Origin: CBDFMG01 sp965221205 [NCBI: bacterium]
Lineage (GTDB): Bacteria; SM23-31
Length of the DNA: 64,000 nucleotides
Assembly: GCA_965221205.1 (NCBI GenBank)
Contig: OZ244870.1
Location: forward strand, 3,658,001-3,722,000
Reading direction: 5' to 3'
The notes under the pieces are model-generated. The model was not told the DNA's origin, ran no database searches, and was given only the letters and a program-made list of their open reading frames with translations. Positions 9,151 to 17,041 of this stretch are shown piece after piece. A program made the translations under genes and the position numbers. How positions within the stretch are numbered: the stretch's first letter is position 1; each line of letters begins with the position of its first letter.

Positions 9151-9784
9151 TCAACATCGGATTTTAAACTGTGGCCCAAGATGTTTGAGTTCCGATGCGA
9201 GCATCTTCTGCCGGTTAGCAGTTAATCTTTCAAGGACTGCCTTGACCATATCGACACTCGTACCTTTCAAAGCCATTGCAAGCTTTGAGGTGTCAACCGA
9301 CATAAGTGAACGTTTCAAGCTTTCTGGTTCAGTTTTCACAATATCTTCAAACAGGAACATTTTCTATTTATTCGGTCCGACATACCAACATCTTTTTTGC
9401 CGAGTCTGTCGAGTAGTTCCTTGCTCTCTGATGATCCCATGTGTTTAAAATTTCGGCCATTTTATCCTGGCCGCTCACACCGATTTGCCCGGTGCTTTTT
9501 GCATCTGGATCGAACACTCTCAGCTTTTCACCCAGCATGTTAGCAACTCCATTGAGAATTTCCGGCGGGACAGATTTAGCTGTTGCCATCCTGTAGGTAA
9601 TATCTTTCAAATCGTCAGAGGGGAAAAATTCGAGAATATCTTTCGCTTTTTTTGGCTCAAGACGTGAAAGAATAATTGCGGTAGTCTGCGGTGTTTCGTC
9701 GTGAATGATCTGAAATACCTGCTCGGCAGTATATTCCAACAACCGTTTAAACAGGAGAATATTTTCCACAAGGGGATTAGCCAT
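9151..9784 (-). pseudogene. FliG-like gene with two frameshifts
   Basis: Two frames together give a FliG-like protein of about 210 residues. The first (9784 to 9368) matches the FliG middle domain (IHDETPQTTAIILSRLEPKK). The last (9360 to 9151) matches the C-terminal domain (MFLFEDIV...LAMALKGTS...LGPQ). Between them a third frame reads ESKELLDRLGKKD then SDRINRK. Adding one A in the A-run near 9431 and one in the A-run near 9362 would join all three into one frame. Both faults are single-base losses in homopolymers, so sequencing error is a real alternative to decay. The usual FliG N-terminal domain is absent, so this may be a FliG paralogue rather than the main rotor switch protein. Confidence 0.8.
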
Positions 9785-9843
9785 ACTGCTTGCCTTTTGT
9801 TACTATTTGAATCAATATAAATTGTGCCGAATATGTATTTCTA

Positions 9844-11253
9844 CTATTGAGCTAATTCCGGTACTGTTGTGACTGGGATTTCAAACTCATCACTGACTGC
9901 GTAACCTACATGCCTGACTTCTGCAAGCCTTGCTATTGTTGCAATGAGAGCGCGGGTCAATTCTGCCATTTTTTCGTAGTTCAGCGTTTCTTTCGTGTCA
10001 CTTTCCTGGTGATAATAGGGATTTCTGAATTCACCCGAACCCGCAGAAAGCAGAATTGCCGGATAATTGGCATCCCAGAAAGATCTATGGTCACTTCTTC
10101 GGAGATCGCCGATATTTTCTGCATTCCCTGGTGCAATAATTTCAAACACTTTCAATTCCGGTATAAAACTAAGGGCACTCTGCGTAAATTCAGCTGCGAG
10201 TTCCTGTGAATATTCATTTGCAATATTCCAGACAAAATCCCCCTTGAATTCATATTGTGATACTGTGTTGTAAAACTCGGGAAAAACCTGATCCGTACCT
10301 TCCGGTACCGTCTGACTATTTGGCTCAGAATTGAAATATCCAACCTGATCTAGGACAATCACACCCTGAATGTCGGCAATATCAGGTATGGCATTTTCAA
10401 CATAATGGCCGCTGCCGATCAGTCCTTCCTCCTCCAAATCAAAACCAAGAAATGCTAAAGAACCATTATACCAATGCGCTGATAGAATCCGTGCAGCTTC
10501 GAGCATAATGGCAATACCTGAACCATTATCTTCTGCTCCAGGCGAATCTTCAACAGAGTCGAAATGGGCACCGATACCGTAGAGGTCATTGATTCTCCTC
10601 ATTCCAGTCTTGTATGCAGAAATATTCGCTGCTGAATATCCTTCATAATCAAATTTATCTATTTTCACACTGAGACCAAGCGATGCAAACCTTTCTTCAA
10701 TTAGGTTCCGCACTTCATGGACGTGTTCTTCACCGGTAACGTGGTGTCGTATTCCTTCAATGATAGTCAAGTCGCTCTTGATCCGCTCAACATCAACACG
10801 GCTAATCAACTCTTCAATATTGGTCTGATACCGATCATCCGCGATAAGTTTGACCACAAATTTATTACCTGCTGCTGCAAAATCAATATTATCATTGTCA
10901 TAATGCCAAAGAATCTGCCAGTCAGTTCCGGGAGAAACCTCTTCACGCCTGACATGTCCATACACCGATTCCGCTGGAAAAGTGAATGTTTTTCCGCCGT
11001 CATTCGACACCTGCATATAGACATTAAGTTCATCGTCGTTTAAGTAGACCTCAATGCCGTCACCTTTATCATCGATAATATCGTAATTGATGGCAACATA
11101 ACCGTTTTCGACATCAACCTCTATTTTAATATTGACAATTTCCGGAATCGCGGTATTCCAGTCATTCTGACAGCCGGAAAACAGTATTCCAACACTCAAA
11201 TAGAACAGCAACAGTTTCATTGTATTGTTGGTATTCATACAGGATAGCTTCAT
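9844..11253 (-). CDS. M28-family zinc metallopeptidase, lipoprotein
   Basis: The product has a lipoprotein signal (LLLFYLSVGILFSGC), so it is likely anchored in the outer or inner membrane facing the periplasm. An N-terminal beta-rich region of about 110 residues precedes an M28 aminopeptidase domain. Metal-site motifs are GAHFDSVEDSPGAEDNGSG (about 228-246), the DLEEEGLIGS segment with the catalytic glutamates, DQVG, and YYHQESDT near 430. DHRSFWD is also typical. It probably releases amino acids or dipeptides; the substrate is not predictable. Three ATGs (11253, 11238, 11220) could start it and none has a clear ribosome site; 11220 puts the signal peptide at the N-terminus. It follows the 169-residue gene by 18 nt, probably one transcript. 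Confidence 0.88.
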   Translation of the reverse strand: MKLSCMNTNNTMKLLLFYLSVGILFSGCQNDWNTAIPEIVNIKIEVDVENGYVAINYDIIDDKGDGIEVYLNDDELNVYMQVSNDGGKTFTFPAESVYGHVRREEVSPGTDWQILWHYDNDNIDFAAAGNKFVVKLIADDRYQTNIEELISRVDVERIKSDLTIIEGIRHHVTGEEHVHEVRNLIEERFASLGLSVKIDKFDYEGYSAANISAYKTGMRRINDLYGIGAHFDSVEDSPGAEDNGSGIAIMLEAARILSAHWYNGSLAFLGFDLEEEGLIGSGHYVENAIPDIADIQGVIVLDQVGYFNSEPNSQTVPEGTDQVFPEFYNTVSQYEFKGDFVWNIANEYSQELAAEFTQSALSFIPELKVFEIIAPGNAENIGDLRRSDHRSFWDANYPAILLSAGSGEFRNPYYHQESDTKETLNYEKMAELTRALIATIARLAEVRHVGYAVSDEFEIPVTTVPELAQ

Positions 11254-11271
11254 CTGTCTTTATGGAGATGT

Positions 11272-11781
11272 TCAGGAAACTGCCGCTCCTATTAAAGTAC
11301 TGTGCCAGGAGTATTTTGCTTGTAATTCCCACTTCCCGTTTCGAAAATCACCGACAGTCTGTACGGTGTTATCGAATACAATCGTGCCACCACTGACGAC
11401 ACTCTTTTCGGCCATATATTTGTATTCCTGTCGCGATACAGCTTGAATGGCACCCTCATTATCGCGGAAAAATACCGAAGAATGGGAGTCAGCAATAACA
11501 GAATCGATTCTTTGTTCAAGAGTTCGGAGATTCCCGACCATACTGTCAATTGAGCATCCCGAAACACCGACCGCCGATTCATCTGCACCAATACAGATAA
11601 ACCGGTCATGCACAAGTGTCCAACTACCAAGTACGTCTTTCTTATGTGCTATCCATTCTCTTACAAAATCATCCATATTACGCTCAACCGTTTGGACGTC
11701 ATCGCTTTTCAGCGGTTTGATGCTTCCGAATATCCATATTCTGGCAGAATCAGGAAGCTGGTTAAAATCTATACTGCTCAT
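11272..11781 (-). CDS. Conserved hypothetical protein (often misnamed ABC transporter ATPase)
   Basis: The 169-residue product contains LPDSARIWIFGSIKPL near the N-terminus and SAVGVSGCSIDSM at about 70. This pattern is known from a conserved family common in Bacteroidota, sometimes labelled ABC transporter ATPase although no Walker motifs are present. It has no signal peptide or transmembrane segment. Function is unknown. It heads a two-gene minus-strand unit with the M28 peptidase. Confidence 0.75.
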   Translation of the reverse strand: MSSIDFNQLPDSARIWIFGSIKPLKSDDVQTVERNMDDFVREWIAHKKDVLGSWTLVHDRFICIGADESAVGVSGCSIDSMVGNLRTLEQRIDSVIADSHSSVFFRDNEGAIQAVSRQEYKYMAEKSVVSGGTIVFDNTVQTVGDFRNGKWELQAKYSWHSTLIGAAVS

Positions 11782-12028
11782 TTTTATGTTTTCCTTTTAT
11801 TAAACAGTACTTATCGTACCATGTGCAAAGCGATAATATAACGACTTGATAACCGAGAAACAATACAAATTGGATACTATAAAACCGGTTTATACTAAGA
11901 CGTACTGTTAGTTATGATAGTTCCGTACAAGGATAAATAGTTTGGATTATATTGTAATTTTCCTTAATTTAGGTTCCTTCAACTAAAACGGATTGAATCT
12001 TGTATAAGTCAGCGAATAAGGAGTTGTA

Positions 12029-12769
12029 ATGCATAAGAAAACTATCGTGTTTCTGCTATTGATTTTATTTACATTTTCAGCAGCCTGCAGCTCAACTGAA
12101 AATACTGATGAACCTGTTGTGATCAACCTTGAGGATGAACCTGTTGCGATCAACCTTGAAAACGATCTCGATAAGTTCAGCTATGCGCTCGGATTTCAGA
12201 TAGGAACCCAGCTCAAACAAAACGGTTTTGAAGTCAATATGGAACCATTCCAGCAGGCAATCATCGATCAAATTAATGGAAATGAAGCTCAAATGACGAC
12301 CGAAGACATGAGCCAAATCATGCAGATAATGACTCAAAAGTTCGCTATGGAAAAATCCGCCGAAGGTAACGAAGATGCCCAGAACAACCTTGCGGCTGCT
12401 CAGGCATTTCTCGCAGAAAACGCCTCCAAAGAGGGTGTTGTGACGCTTGCGAGCGGATTGCAATACAAAGTGCTTCAGGAAGGTACAGGGAAAAGTCCGA
12501 CACGCGAAAACAAAGTGCAGACCCATTATCGAGGTACTTTTATAGACGGAACAGAATTTGATAGTTCGTATAAACGCGGTCAGCCTGCAGAATTCGCCGT
12601 TGGCGGTGTTATTGCTGGCTGGACAGAAGCCCTGCAACTCATGAAAGAAGGATCCAAGTGGCAGCTATTCGTATCTCCTGAATTGGGATATGGGGCAGCG
12701 GATCGTGGAACAATACCACCAAATTCGTTTCTGATCTTTGAGGTCGAACTAGTTAAGGTTTTGGATTAA
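12029..12769 (+). CDS. FKBP-type peptidyl-prolyl isomerase, Mip-like lipoprotein
   Basis: The 246-residue product has a lipoprotein signal (LLLILFTFSAAC), an N-terminal helical dimerisation domain of the FkpA/Mip type (about 45-130; FSYALGFQIGTQLKQN) and a C-terminal FKBP domain (about 135-246; VQTHYRGTFIDGTEFDSSY, PELGYGAADRGTIPPNS). It should catalyse proline isomerisation in the periplasm and assist folding of envelope proteins. ATG follows AAGGAG. Near the mature N-terminus the phrase DEPV(V/A)INLE is repeated by a 27-bp tandem duplication (12107-12133 and 12134-12160). It stands alone and is closed by the terminator at 12799. Confidence 0.95.
   Translation: MHKKTIVFLLLILFTFSAACSSTENTDEPVVINLEDEPVAINLENDLDKFSYALGFQIGTQLKQNGFEVNMEPFQQAIIDQINGNEAQMTTEDMSQIMQIMTQKFAMEKSAEGNEDAQNNLAAAQAFLAENASKEGVVTLASGLQYKVLQEGTGKSPTRENKVQTHYRGTFIDGTEFDSSYKRGQPAEFAVGGVIAGWTEALQLMKEGSKWQLFVSPELGYGAADRGTIPPNSFLIFEVELVKVLD
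12107..12160 (+). repeat. 27-bp tandem duplication in the FKBP linker
   Basis: Two 27-bp units, 12107-12133 and 12134-12160, encode DEPVVINLE and DEPVAINLE, with only two base differences. They lie in the flexible region after the lipobox, so little effect on folding is expected. Confidence 0.9.
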
Positions 12770-12798
12770 CGGGAGAAAATAGTATTCACAATGTAAAA

Positions 12799-12829
12799 AC
12801 AGGCACATCAAAAATGTGCTTGTTTTTTT
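12799..12829. terminator. Bidirectional intrinsic terminator between FKBP and peroxiredoxin genes
   Basis: ACAGGCACAT (12799-12808) pairs with ATGTGCTTGT (12814-12823) with one mismatch, around CAAAA. A T-run follows on the plus strand and an A-run precedes it, so it can serve both convergent genes. Confidence 0.88.
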
Positions 12830-12847
12830 ATTACATATATAAGAGTT

Positions 12848-13486
12848 TTATTTATTCGGCTGTGGTGTCAGACGCAGATACGGTTTTAATGCTTTGTACC
12901 CTTTCGGAAACCGCTCTTTAAGCTCTTGTTCATCCTTCAAATCGGGCAGGATAACAACATCTCCACCATCTTTCCAGTCGGCCGGTGTTGCAACTTTATG
13001 ATACTCCGTCAACTGAAGCGAATCGATTACACGGAGCAATTCTTCAAAATTTCTCCCTGTGGATGCCGGATAAGTCAAGGTCAACCTGACCTTTTTATTC
13101 TGATCGATAACAAATACCGACCGGACTGTTTTTGAATCGCTCCCATCAGGGTTGAGCATATCATACAGATGTGCTACTCTTTTGTCATCATCGGCGATAA
13201 GTGGAAAATTGACCGTTGTATTCTGCGTTTCATTAATATCATTGATCCAGCCTTTGTGAGAATCAAGCGGATCGACAGACAGACCGATTACTTTCACATT
13301 CCGTTTGGCAAATTCATCCTTCAGCGTTGCAACTCTCCCGAGTTCAGTCGTACAGACAGGTGTGTAATCTGCCGGATGAGAGAACAGCACTCCCCAGGAA
13401 TCGCCGAGCCACTCGTGGAAACTGATTGTGCCCTCAGTTGATTCCTGCTTAAAATCAGGGGCAATACTTCCTAAATATATTGACAT
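12848..13486 (-). CDS. Peroxiredoxin, Prx6 (1-Cys) type
   Basis: The 212-residue thiol peroxidase reduces hydrogen peroxide and organic hydroperoxides. The peroxidatic cysteine lies in HPADYTPVCTTELGR (about 37-51). The PVCTTE form, the long C-terminal arm (DWKDGGDVVILP) and the absence of an obvious resolving cysteine place it in the Prx6 group. Length is usual. The gene is single, on the minus strand, and shares a terminator with the FKBP gene. Confidence 0.96.
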   Translation of the reverse strand: MSIYLGSIAPDFKQESTEGTISFHEWLGDSWGVLFSHPADYTPVCTTELGRVATLKDEFAKRNVKVIGLSVDPLDSHKGWINDINETQNTTVNFPLIADDDKRVAHLYDMLNPDGSDSKTVRSVFVIDQNKKVRLTLTYPASTGRNFEELLRVIDSLQLTEYHKVATPADWKDGGDVVILPDLKDEQELKERFPKGYKALKPYLRLTPQPNK

Positions 13487-13666
13487 TTAGTGCTCCTTTC
13501 AAAACGATTTTCCATGCATATGCTGCCGGGTGCGGCATCACACGCACGTTTTGCGATGTTAGTTAAATTATTATAATATACAACAGGTCAGAAGTTGAAT
13601 GGTATAATTGAGCTATTCAATACGAAAATTCAAACAGTTCAAATAATGGATCGACGCGAGATCCCG

Positions 13667-15082
13667 TTAGTACACTGGTACTGACGGGTCAATTTCTTCA
13701 GACCAAGCTCTAATACCACCGGTTAGGTTTCTGACATTTTTAAAATCGTTACTTTTAAGAAAATCACGGATATCCGAAGACCGTACACCTGTCCGGCACA
13801 TAACAACCAGTTCATTTTCCTTGCTCAACTCTTCAAGCCTTTTCGGCACTTCATTCATGGGTATATGAATAGCACCCGGTATCTGAGCAATCTGAAGCTC
13901 AAACTCTTCCCGGACATCGAGAATGTTCACCGGATACTTGCTGTCAAGACGATTTTTGAGCTCACTTACGGTAATATCATTAGATTCTGCAAGCTCGTCC
14001 TGTGATGGAATTCCGCAGAACTCCGTATAGTCGATCAACTCGGTTACGGTCGGATTGTCACCGCAGACAACACAGTTCTCGTCACACCGGATTTTTAGCT
14101 CGTTGAATGACATTGTCAGCGCATCAAATAAGACAAACCTGTTTTTGAGAGTCTCACCGATACCCATAATAATCTTCATTGCTTCATTTGCCTGAATTGA
14201 TCCAATTATTCCGGGTAGAACGCCAAGAACACCGCCTTCCGCACATGAGGGGACAAGACCAGGAGGCGGTGGCTCGGGATAGAGACACCGGTAGCAGGGA
14301 CCGTCTTCATAGTTGAACACGGATGCTTGACCATCAAAACGGAAAATGGAGCCGTATACATTGGGTTTGCCGAGCAAGACACATGCATCATTGACGAGAT
14401 AGCGTGTCGGGAAGTTATCGGTTCCGTCAATGACCACATCGTAGTTCTTGATAATATCGAGTGCATTCTGAGACGATAGCGGTTCTTCATGCAGAATATA
14501 GTTCAGATGCGGATTGAGGCTGAACAATCGCTCACGAGCTACTTTCAGCTTTGATTGTCCTACATGCTCGACACCATAAATTATCTGCCGCTGAAGATTC
14601 GTTTCATCGACAACATCATAATCGACCATACCGATTGTTCCGACTCCCGCTGCGCTGAGATAGAGTGAAACGGGACTTCCAAGACCACCGAGACCGATAA
14701 TCAGCGCTTTGGCAGCTTTAAGCTTTTTTTGTCCTTCGATGCCGACTTCCGGTAATGTGTAGTGTCTGCTATAACGCCTGAATTCCTTCGGACTCAATGT
14801 CGGGTCACTCCCACCCGCTATTGACGGAATGATGCGGATTTCAGAACCAGCATCCAAGGATGTTTCAAAACCTTCTTTATCTCTAATGTTTTCGCTTCCG
14901 ATATAGATATTCACAAAATTACGCACGCCGCCTTTTTCATCGATCAAGTGGCGGTGAATTTCGGGATAATTTGAGAATAAGTCATCTAATACTGTTTGAA
15001 CATCATTTCCTATCACCTCAATCCGAGCATTTCCCCCGGTGAACCGTCTGAGTGGTGATGGAATATGAATCGTGGATTGCAT
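13667..15082 (-). CDS. Sulfur carrier-E1-rhodanese fusion (MoaD/ThiS + MoeB/ThiF + rhodanese)
   Basis: The 471-residue product has three domains. Residues 1-93 are a ubiquitin-like MoaD/ThiS carrier ending in IPSIAGGSD, with the Gly-Gly at 90-91. Residues about 100-345 are an E1-like adenylating domain with GLGGLGS nucleotide loop, DETNLQRQ, the zinc pairs CYRC and CVVC, and PSCAEGGVLG with the expected catalytic cysteine. Residues about 375-471 are a rhodanese with MCRTGVRS (Cys429). An E1-rhodanese of this kind adenylates a carrier C-terminus and loads sulfur as a thiocarboxylate. Here the carrier is fused ahead of its own E1, so its Gly-Gly is not a free C-terminus. The next genes are a JAMM protease and a cysteine synthase, which suggests thiocarboxylate-dependent cysteine synthesis as in the CysO-CysM-Mec system of mycobacteria. 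Confidence 0.92.
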   Translation of the reverse strand: MQSTIHIPSPLRRFTGGNARIEVIGNDVQTVLDDLFSNYPEIHRHLIDEKGGVRNFVNIYIGSENIRDKEGFETSLDAGSEIRIIPSIAGGSDPTLSPKEFRRYSRHYTLPEVGIEGQKKLKAAKALIIGLGGLGSPVSLYLSAAGVGTIGMVDYDVVDETNLQRQIIYGVEHVGQSKLKVARERLFSLNPHLNYILHEEPLSSQNALDIIKNYDVVIDGTDNFPTRYLVNDACVLLGKPNVYGSIFRFDGQASVFNYEDGPCYRCLYPEPPPPGLVPSCAEGGVLGVLPGIIGSIQANEAMKIIMGIGETLKNRFVLFDALTMSFNELKIRCDENCVVCGDNPTVTELIDYTEFCGIPSQDELAESNDITVSELKNRLDSKYPVNILDVREEFELQIAQIPGAIHIPMNEVPKRLEELSKENELVVMCRTGVRSSDIRDFLKSNDFKNVRNLTGGIRAWSEEIDPSVPVY

Positions 15083-15184
15083 TTACATACCTCCTTGATA
15101 TTTCATCATCTGTGCTTGCGTGATCTCACTAACCGATTATTGCTTCAAGCTAAATTTTCTCAATACGATAATATTATGGTATTA

Positions 15185-15631
15185 CTACTCTATGTCAATA
15201 GTTTCTTCGAAAAACTTTTCTCTGTCTTCGGTCAGACGCCATGACCGGACTGCTTTTACCTCTTCTCCGGATACTGAAATAATAATGTAGCTGAATCCAT
15301 GAAATGCGTGAGTTCTGTCAAATTCAGATGGCTCTGCCGGAGCATTCGGATGAGAGTGGACAATTCCAATGAGAGACAGGTTCCGCTCATCGGCATTTTC
15401 CTCAACTTTCATGTACTCCACCGGATCGATAACAAACCGCCGCTCTTTGTTTTCCGAAATTTTATTCTTTGCCGGTAGGTATTCGAGCGCTTCCGCTTTC
15501 TCCCCATCAGCATTTCCTATAAGAAAACCGCAGCACTCATGCGGGAACTCATCTACTGCCTGTGAATTGAATTGATCAATAAGTTTCTGTGACAACCGAA
15601 TTTTCGACTTCCCGCCGCCATAATCCTGCAC
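15185..15631 (-). CDS. JAMM/MPN+ metalloprotease (Mec-like)
   Basis: The zinc metalloprotease has the JAMM motif HSHPNAPAEPSEFD (His-x-His-x10-Asp) and an upstream glutamate in the DEFPHECCGFLIG segment. Such proteases cut after the Gly-Gly of ubiquitin-like proteins; in mycobacteria Mec removes cysteine from CysO. I place the start at the GTG at 15631, because GGAGAGAGG lies 7 nt upstream; a TTG at 15649 is possible. The gene overlaps the end of the cysteine synthase gene by about 56 nt in another frame, so the two are translationally linked. It sits between the cysteine synthase and the carrier-E1-rhodanese fusion. Likely roles are releasing cysteine from the carrier, or cutting the fusion to expose Gly-Gly. 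Confidence 0.9.
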   Translation of the reverse strand: MQDYGGGKSKIRLSQKLIDQFNSQAVDEFPHECCGFLIGNADGEKAEALEYLPAKNKISENKERRFVIDPVEYMKVEENADERNLSLIGIVHSHPNAPAEPSEFDRTHAFHGFSYIIISVSGEEVKAVRSWRLTEDREKFFEETIDIE

Positions 15632-16502
15632 TACAATACCTCTCTCCAATATCTTTTAATAATGTAACAACTGTTCCGGTCTGGATCTGCCCAATGACCT
15701 TTTCACAAGCAGCCAGATAGGCGCCCGATGACTGACCGACAAAAAATCCGTGCTTAGCAATAGTATGACACCACTGTTTTGCTTCAGTGGCTGTAATATC
15801 GATCCACTCGTCGACCAGCGATTCGTCAAAAATCTTCGGGATAATATCTTCAGGTGAACCGAGCGGCTTTAGTCCTTCAATCCCCGGCCAGACTTCCGGT
15901 CTGAGTGCCCAGATTGTCATGTTTTTATTCAGCTCTTTGAGCCTTTTTCCGATTCCGGTTATCGTTCCCCCGGTACCGATACCGCACACAAAGTGGTCAA
16001 TTGGCTTATTGATTTGGCTCAGCAATTCAACTGCAGTTCCCTCATAATGGGCAAGCCAATTATCATCATTTGCATACTGATCGCATAAAAAATACTTTTC
16101 CGGATTTTCCTCATACACCCGGTGAACAGTCCGGACGGCCTCATCATATCCTTCAATCGGGTTGGTTTCGATCAATTCTGCTCCGTGAAACTGTATCCGC
16201 TGTTTCCGCTCCTGACTGGCATTTCCGGGGATGACGATACTAACCTTATATCCCAAAACATTACCGATCATGGCGTAGGCAATACCGGCATTGCCGCTGC
16301 TGGAATCTATAATGGTTTTACCAAGTGTCAGAACACCGCTCTCGATCGCCTGCGTCAGCATCCGTTTCACAGGACGGTCCTTGACTGAACCGCCTGGATT
16401 CATCCACTCCGCCTTTGCATAGAGGGAAACTCCAGGTTTATCTTCACTCAAAAAACTGAGATCGACAACCGGCGTATTTCCAATTAAATTTAGAATGTTC
16501 AT
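15576..16502 (-). CDS. cysM: PLP-dependent cysteine synthase (CysK/CysM type)
   Basis: The 308-residue fold-type II PLP enzyme has the PLP lysine in NPGGSVKDRP (Lys about 41), the SSSGNAGIAYA substrate loop, and GIGTGGTITGIG, the phosphate-binding loop. It makes cysteine from an activated serine (O-acetylserine or O-phosphoserine) and a sulfide donor. Next to a sulfur carrier and a JAMM protease, the donor may be a carrier thiocarboxylate, as for mycobacterial CysM. The C-terminus after GERY differs from the family, because the frame runs on into the start of the JAMM gene. It is the first gene of the minus-strand unit and is preceded by a terminator-like hairpin. Confidence 0.93.
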   Translation of the reverse strand: MNILNLIGNTPVVDLSFLSEDKPGVSLYAKAEWMNPGGSVKDRPVKRMLTQAIESGVLTLGKTIIDSSSGNAGIAYAMIGNVLGYKVSIVIPGNASQERKQRIQFHGAELIETNPIEGYDEAVRTVHRVYEENPEKYFLCDQYANDDNWLAHYEGTAVELLSQINKPIDHFVCGIGTGGTITGIGKRLKELNKNMTIWALRPEVWPGIEGLKPLGSPEDIIPKIFDESLVDEWIDITATEAKQWCHTIAKHGFFVGQSSGAYLAACEKVIGQIQTGTVVTLLKDIGERYCSAGLWRREVENSVVTETY

Positions 16503-16512
16503 TTCGTTTCTT

Positions 16513-16548
16513 TAAAAAAACCCTTTCGCCGTGTCAGCAAAAGGGTTC
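16513..16548 (-). terminator. Terminator-like hairpin in the leader of the cysteine operon (candidate attenuator)
   Basis: On the minus strand AACCCTTT (16547-16540) pairs with AAAGGGTT (16526-16519) across a 13-nt loop and is followed at once by a run of seven T (16520-16514). This ends only about 11 nt before the cysM ATG. No minus-strand gene lies upstream, so a hairpin here would act on the cysteine operon transcript itself. I see no known riboswitch. The direct repeat GTCTAAAC (16610-16603 and 16575-16568, minus strand) flanks GGTACGCAAAG further up the leader. Confidence 0.6.
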
Positions 16549-17041
16549 TAAAAATTAAATTCGTTCTGTTTAGACTGACAAAGGCAATTCTTTGCGTACC
16601 TTGTTTAGACAACAGGCACAACGGTGTAAATTACAACAACACGGAGCAGCTATATAAGGTATTACGAACATCATCAAATAGAACCGTAAAAGTTTTTAAG
16701 TGTCTAATTGCAGAAAACTGCTTCTTTTCCAATTTCATCTTTTAAGAGTCGAAAAAGTACTAAATAGTATTTTTAAATGCAAGCACTTTCATTGTTTCGT
16801 TCTTAGAAACATTTATACATCGAATATAATGAGTTCGAATGTTTTTCTTTTCTAACATTCATTAATTACATAAATTAAGTTTTTTCACACTATTCCATTA
16901 CAAAGACAAAATTTGTTTTGACAATGATTATTAAAATACATTACATTACTTAGTTCACAATAAAATACACATTTTGAATCTCATTGGTTTGCTCGACCTA
17001 TTCATTGAGACTAGTCGTCTGCCTACAAATAGGGCGTGTAT
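16549..17041. other. Divergent intergenic region, cysM leader and symporter promoter
   Basis: About 490 AT-rich nucleotides. On the minus strand it should hold the cysteine operon leader, including two GTCTAAAC direct repeats. On the plus strand it should hold the symporter promoter. No tRNA or recognised RNA family is visible. Confidence 0.5.

Noticed and set aside
16561-16620. Possible c-di-GMP or other known riboswitch in the cysM leader
   Set aside because: Only a short ACGCAAAG-type match is present; the rest of the conserved core and pairing is missing.
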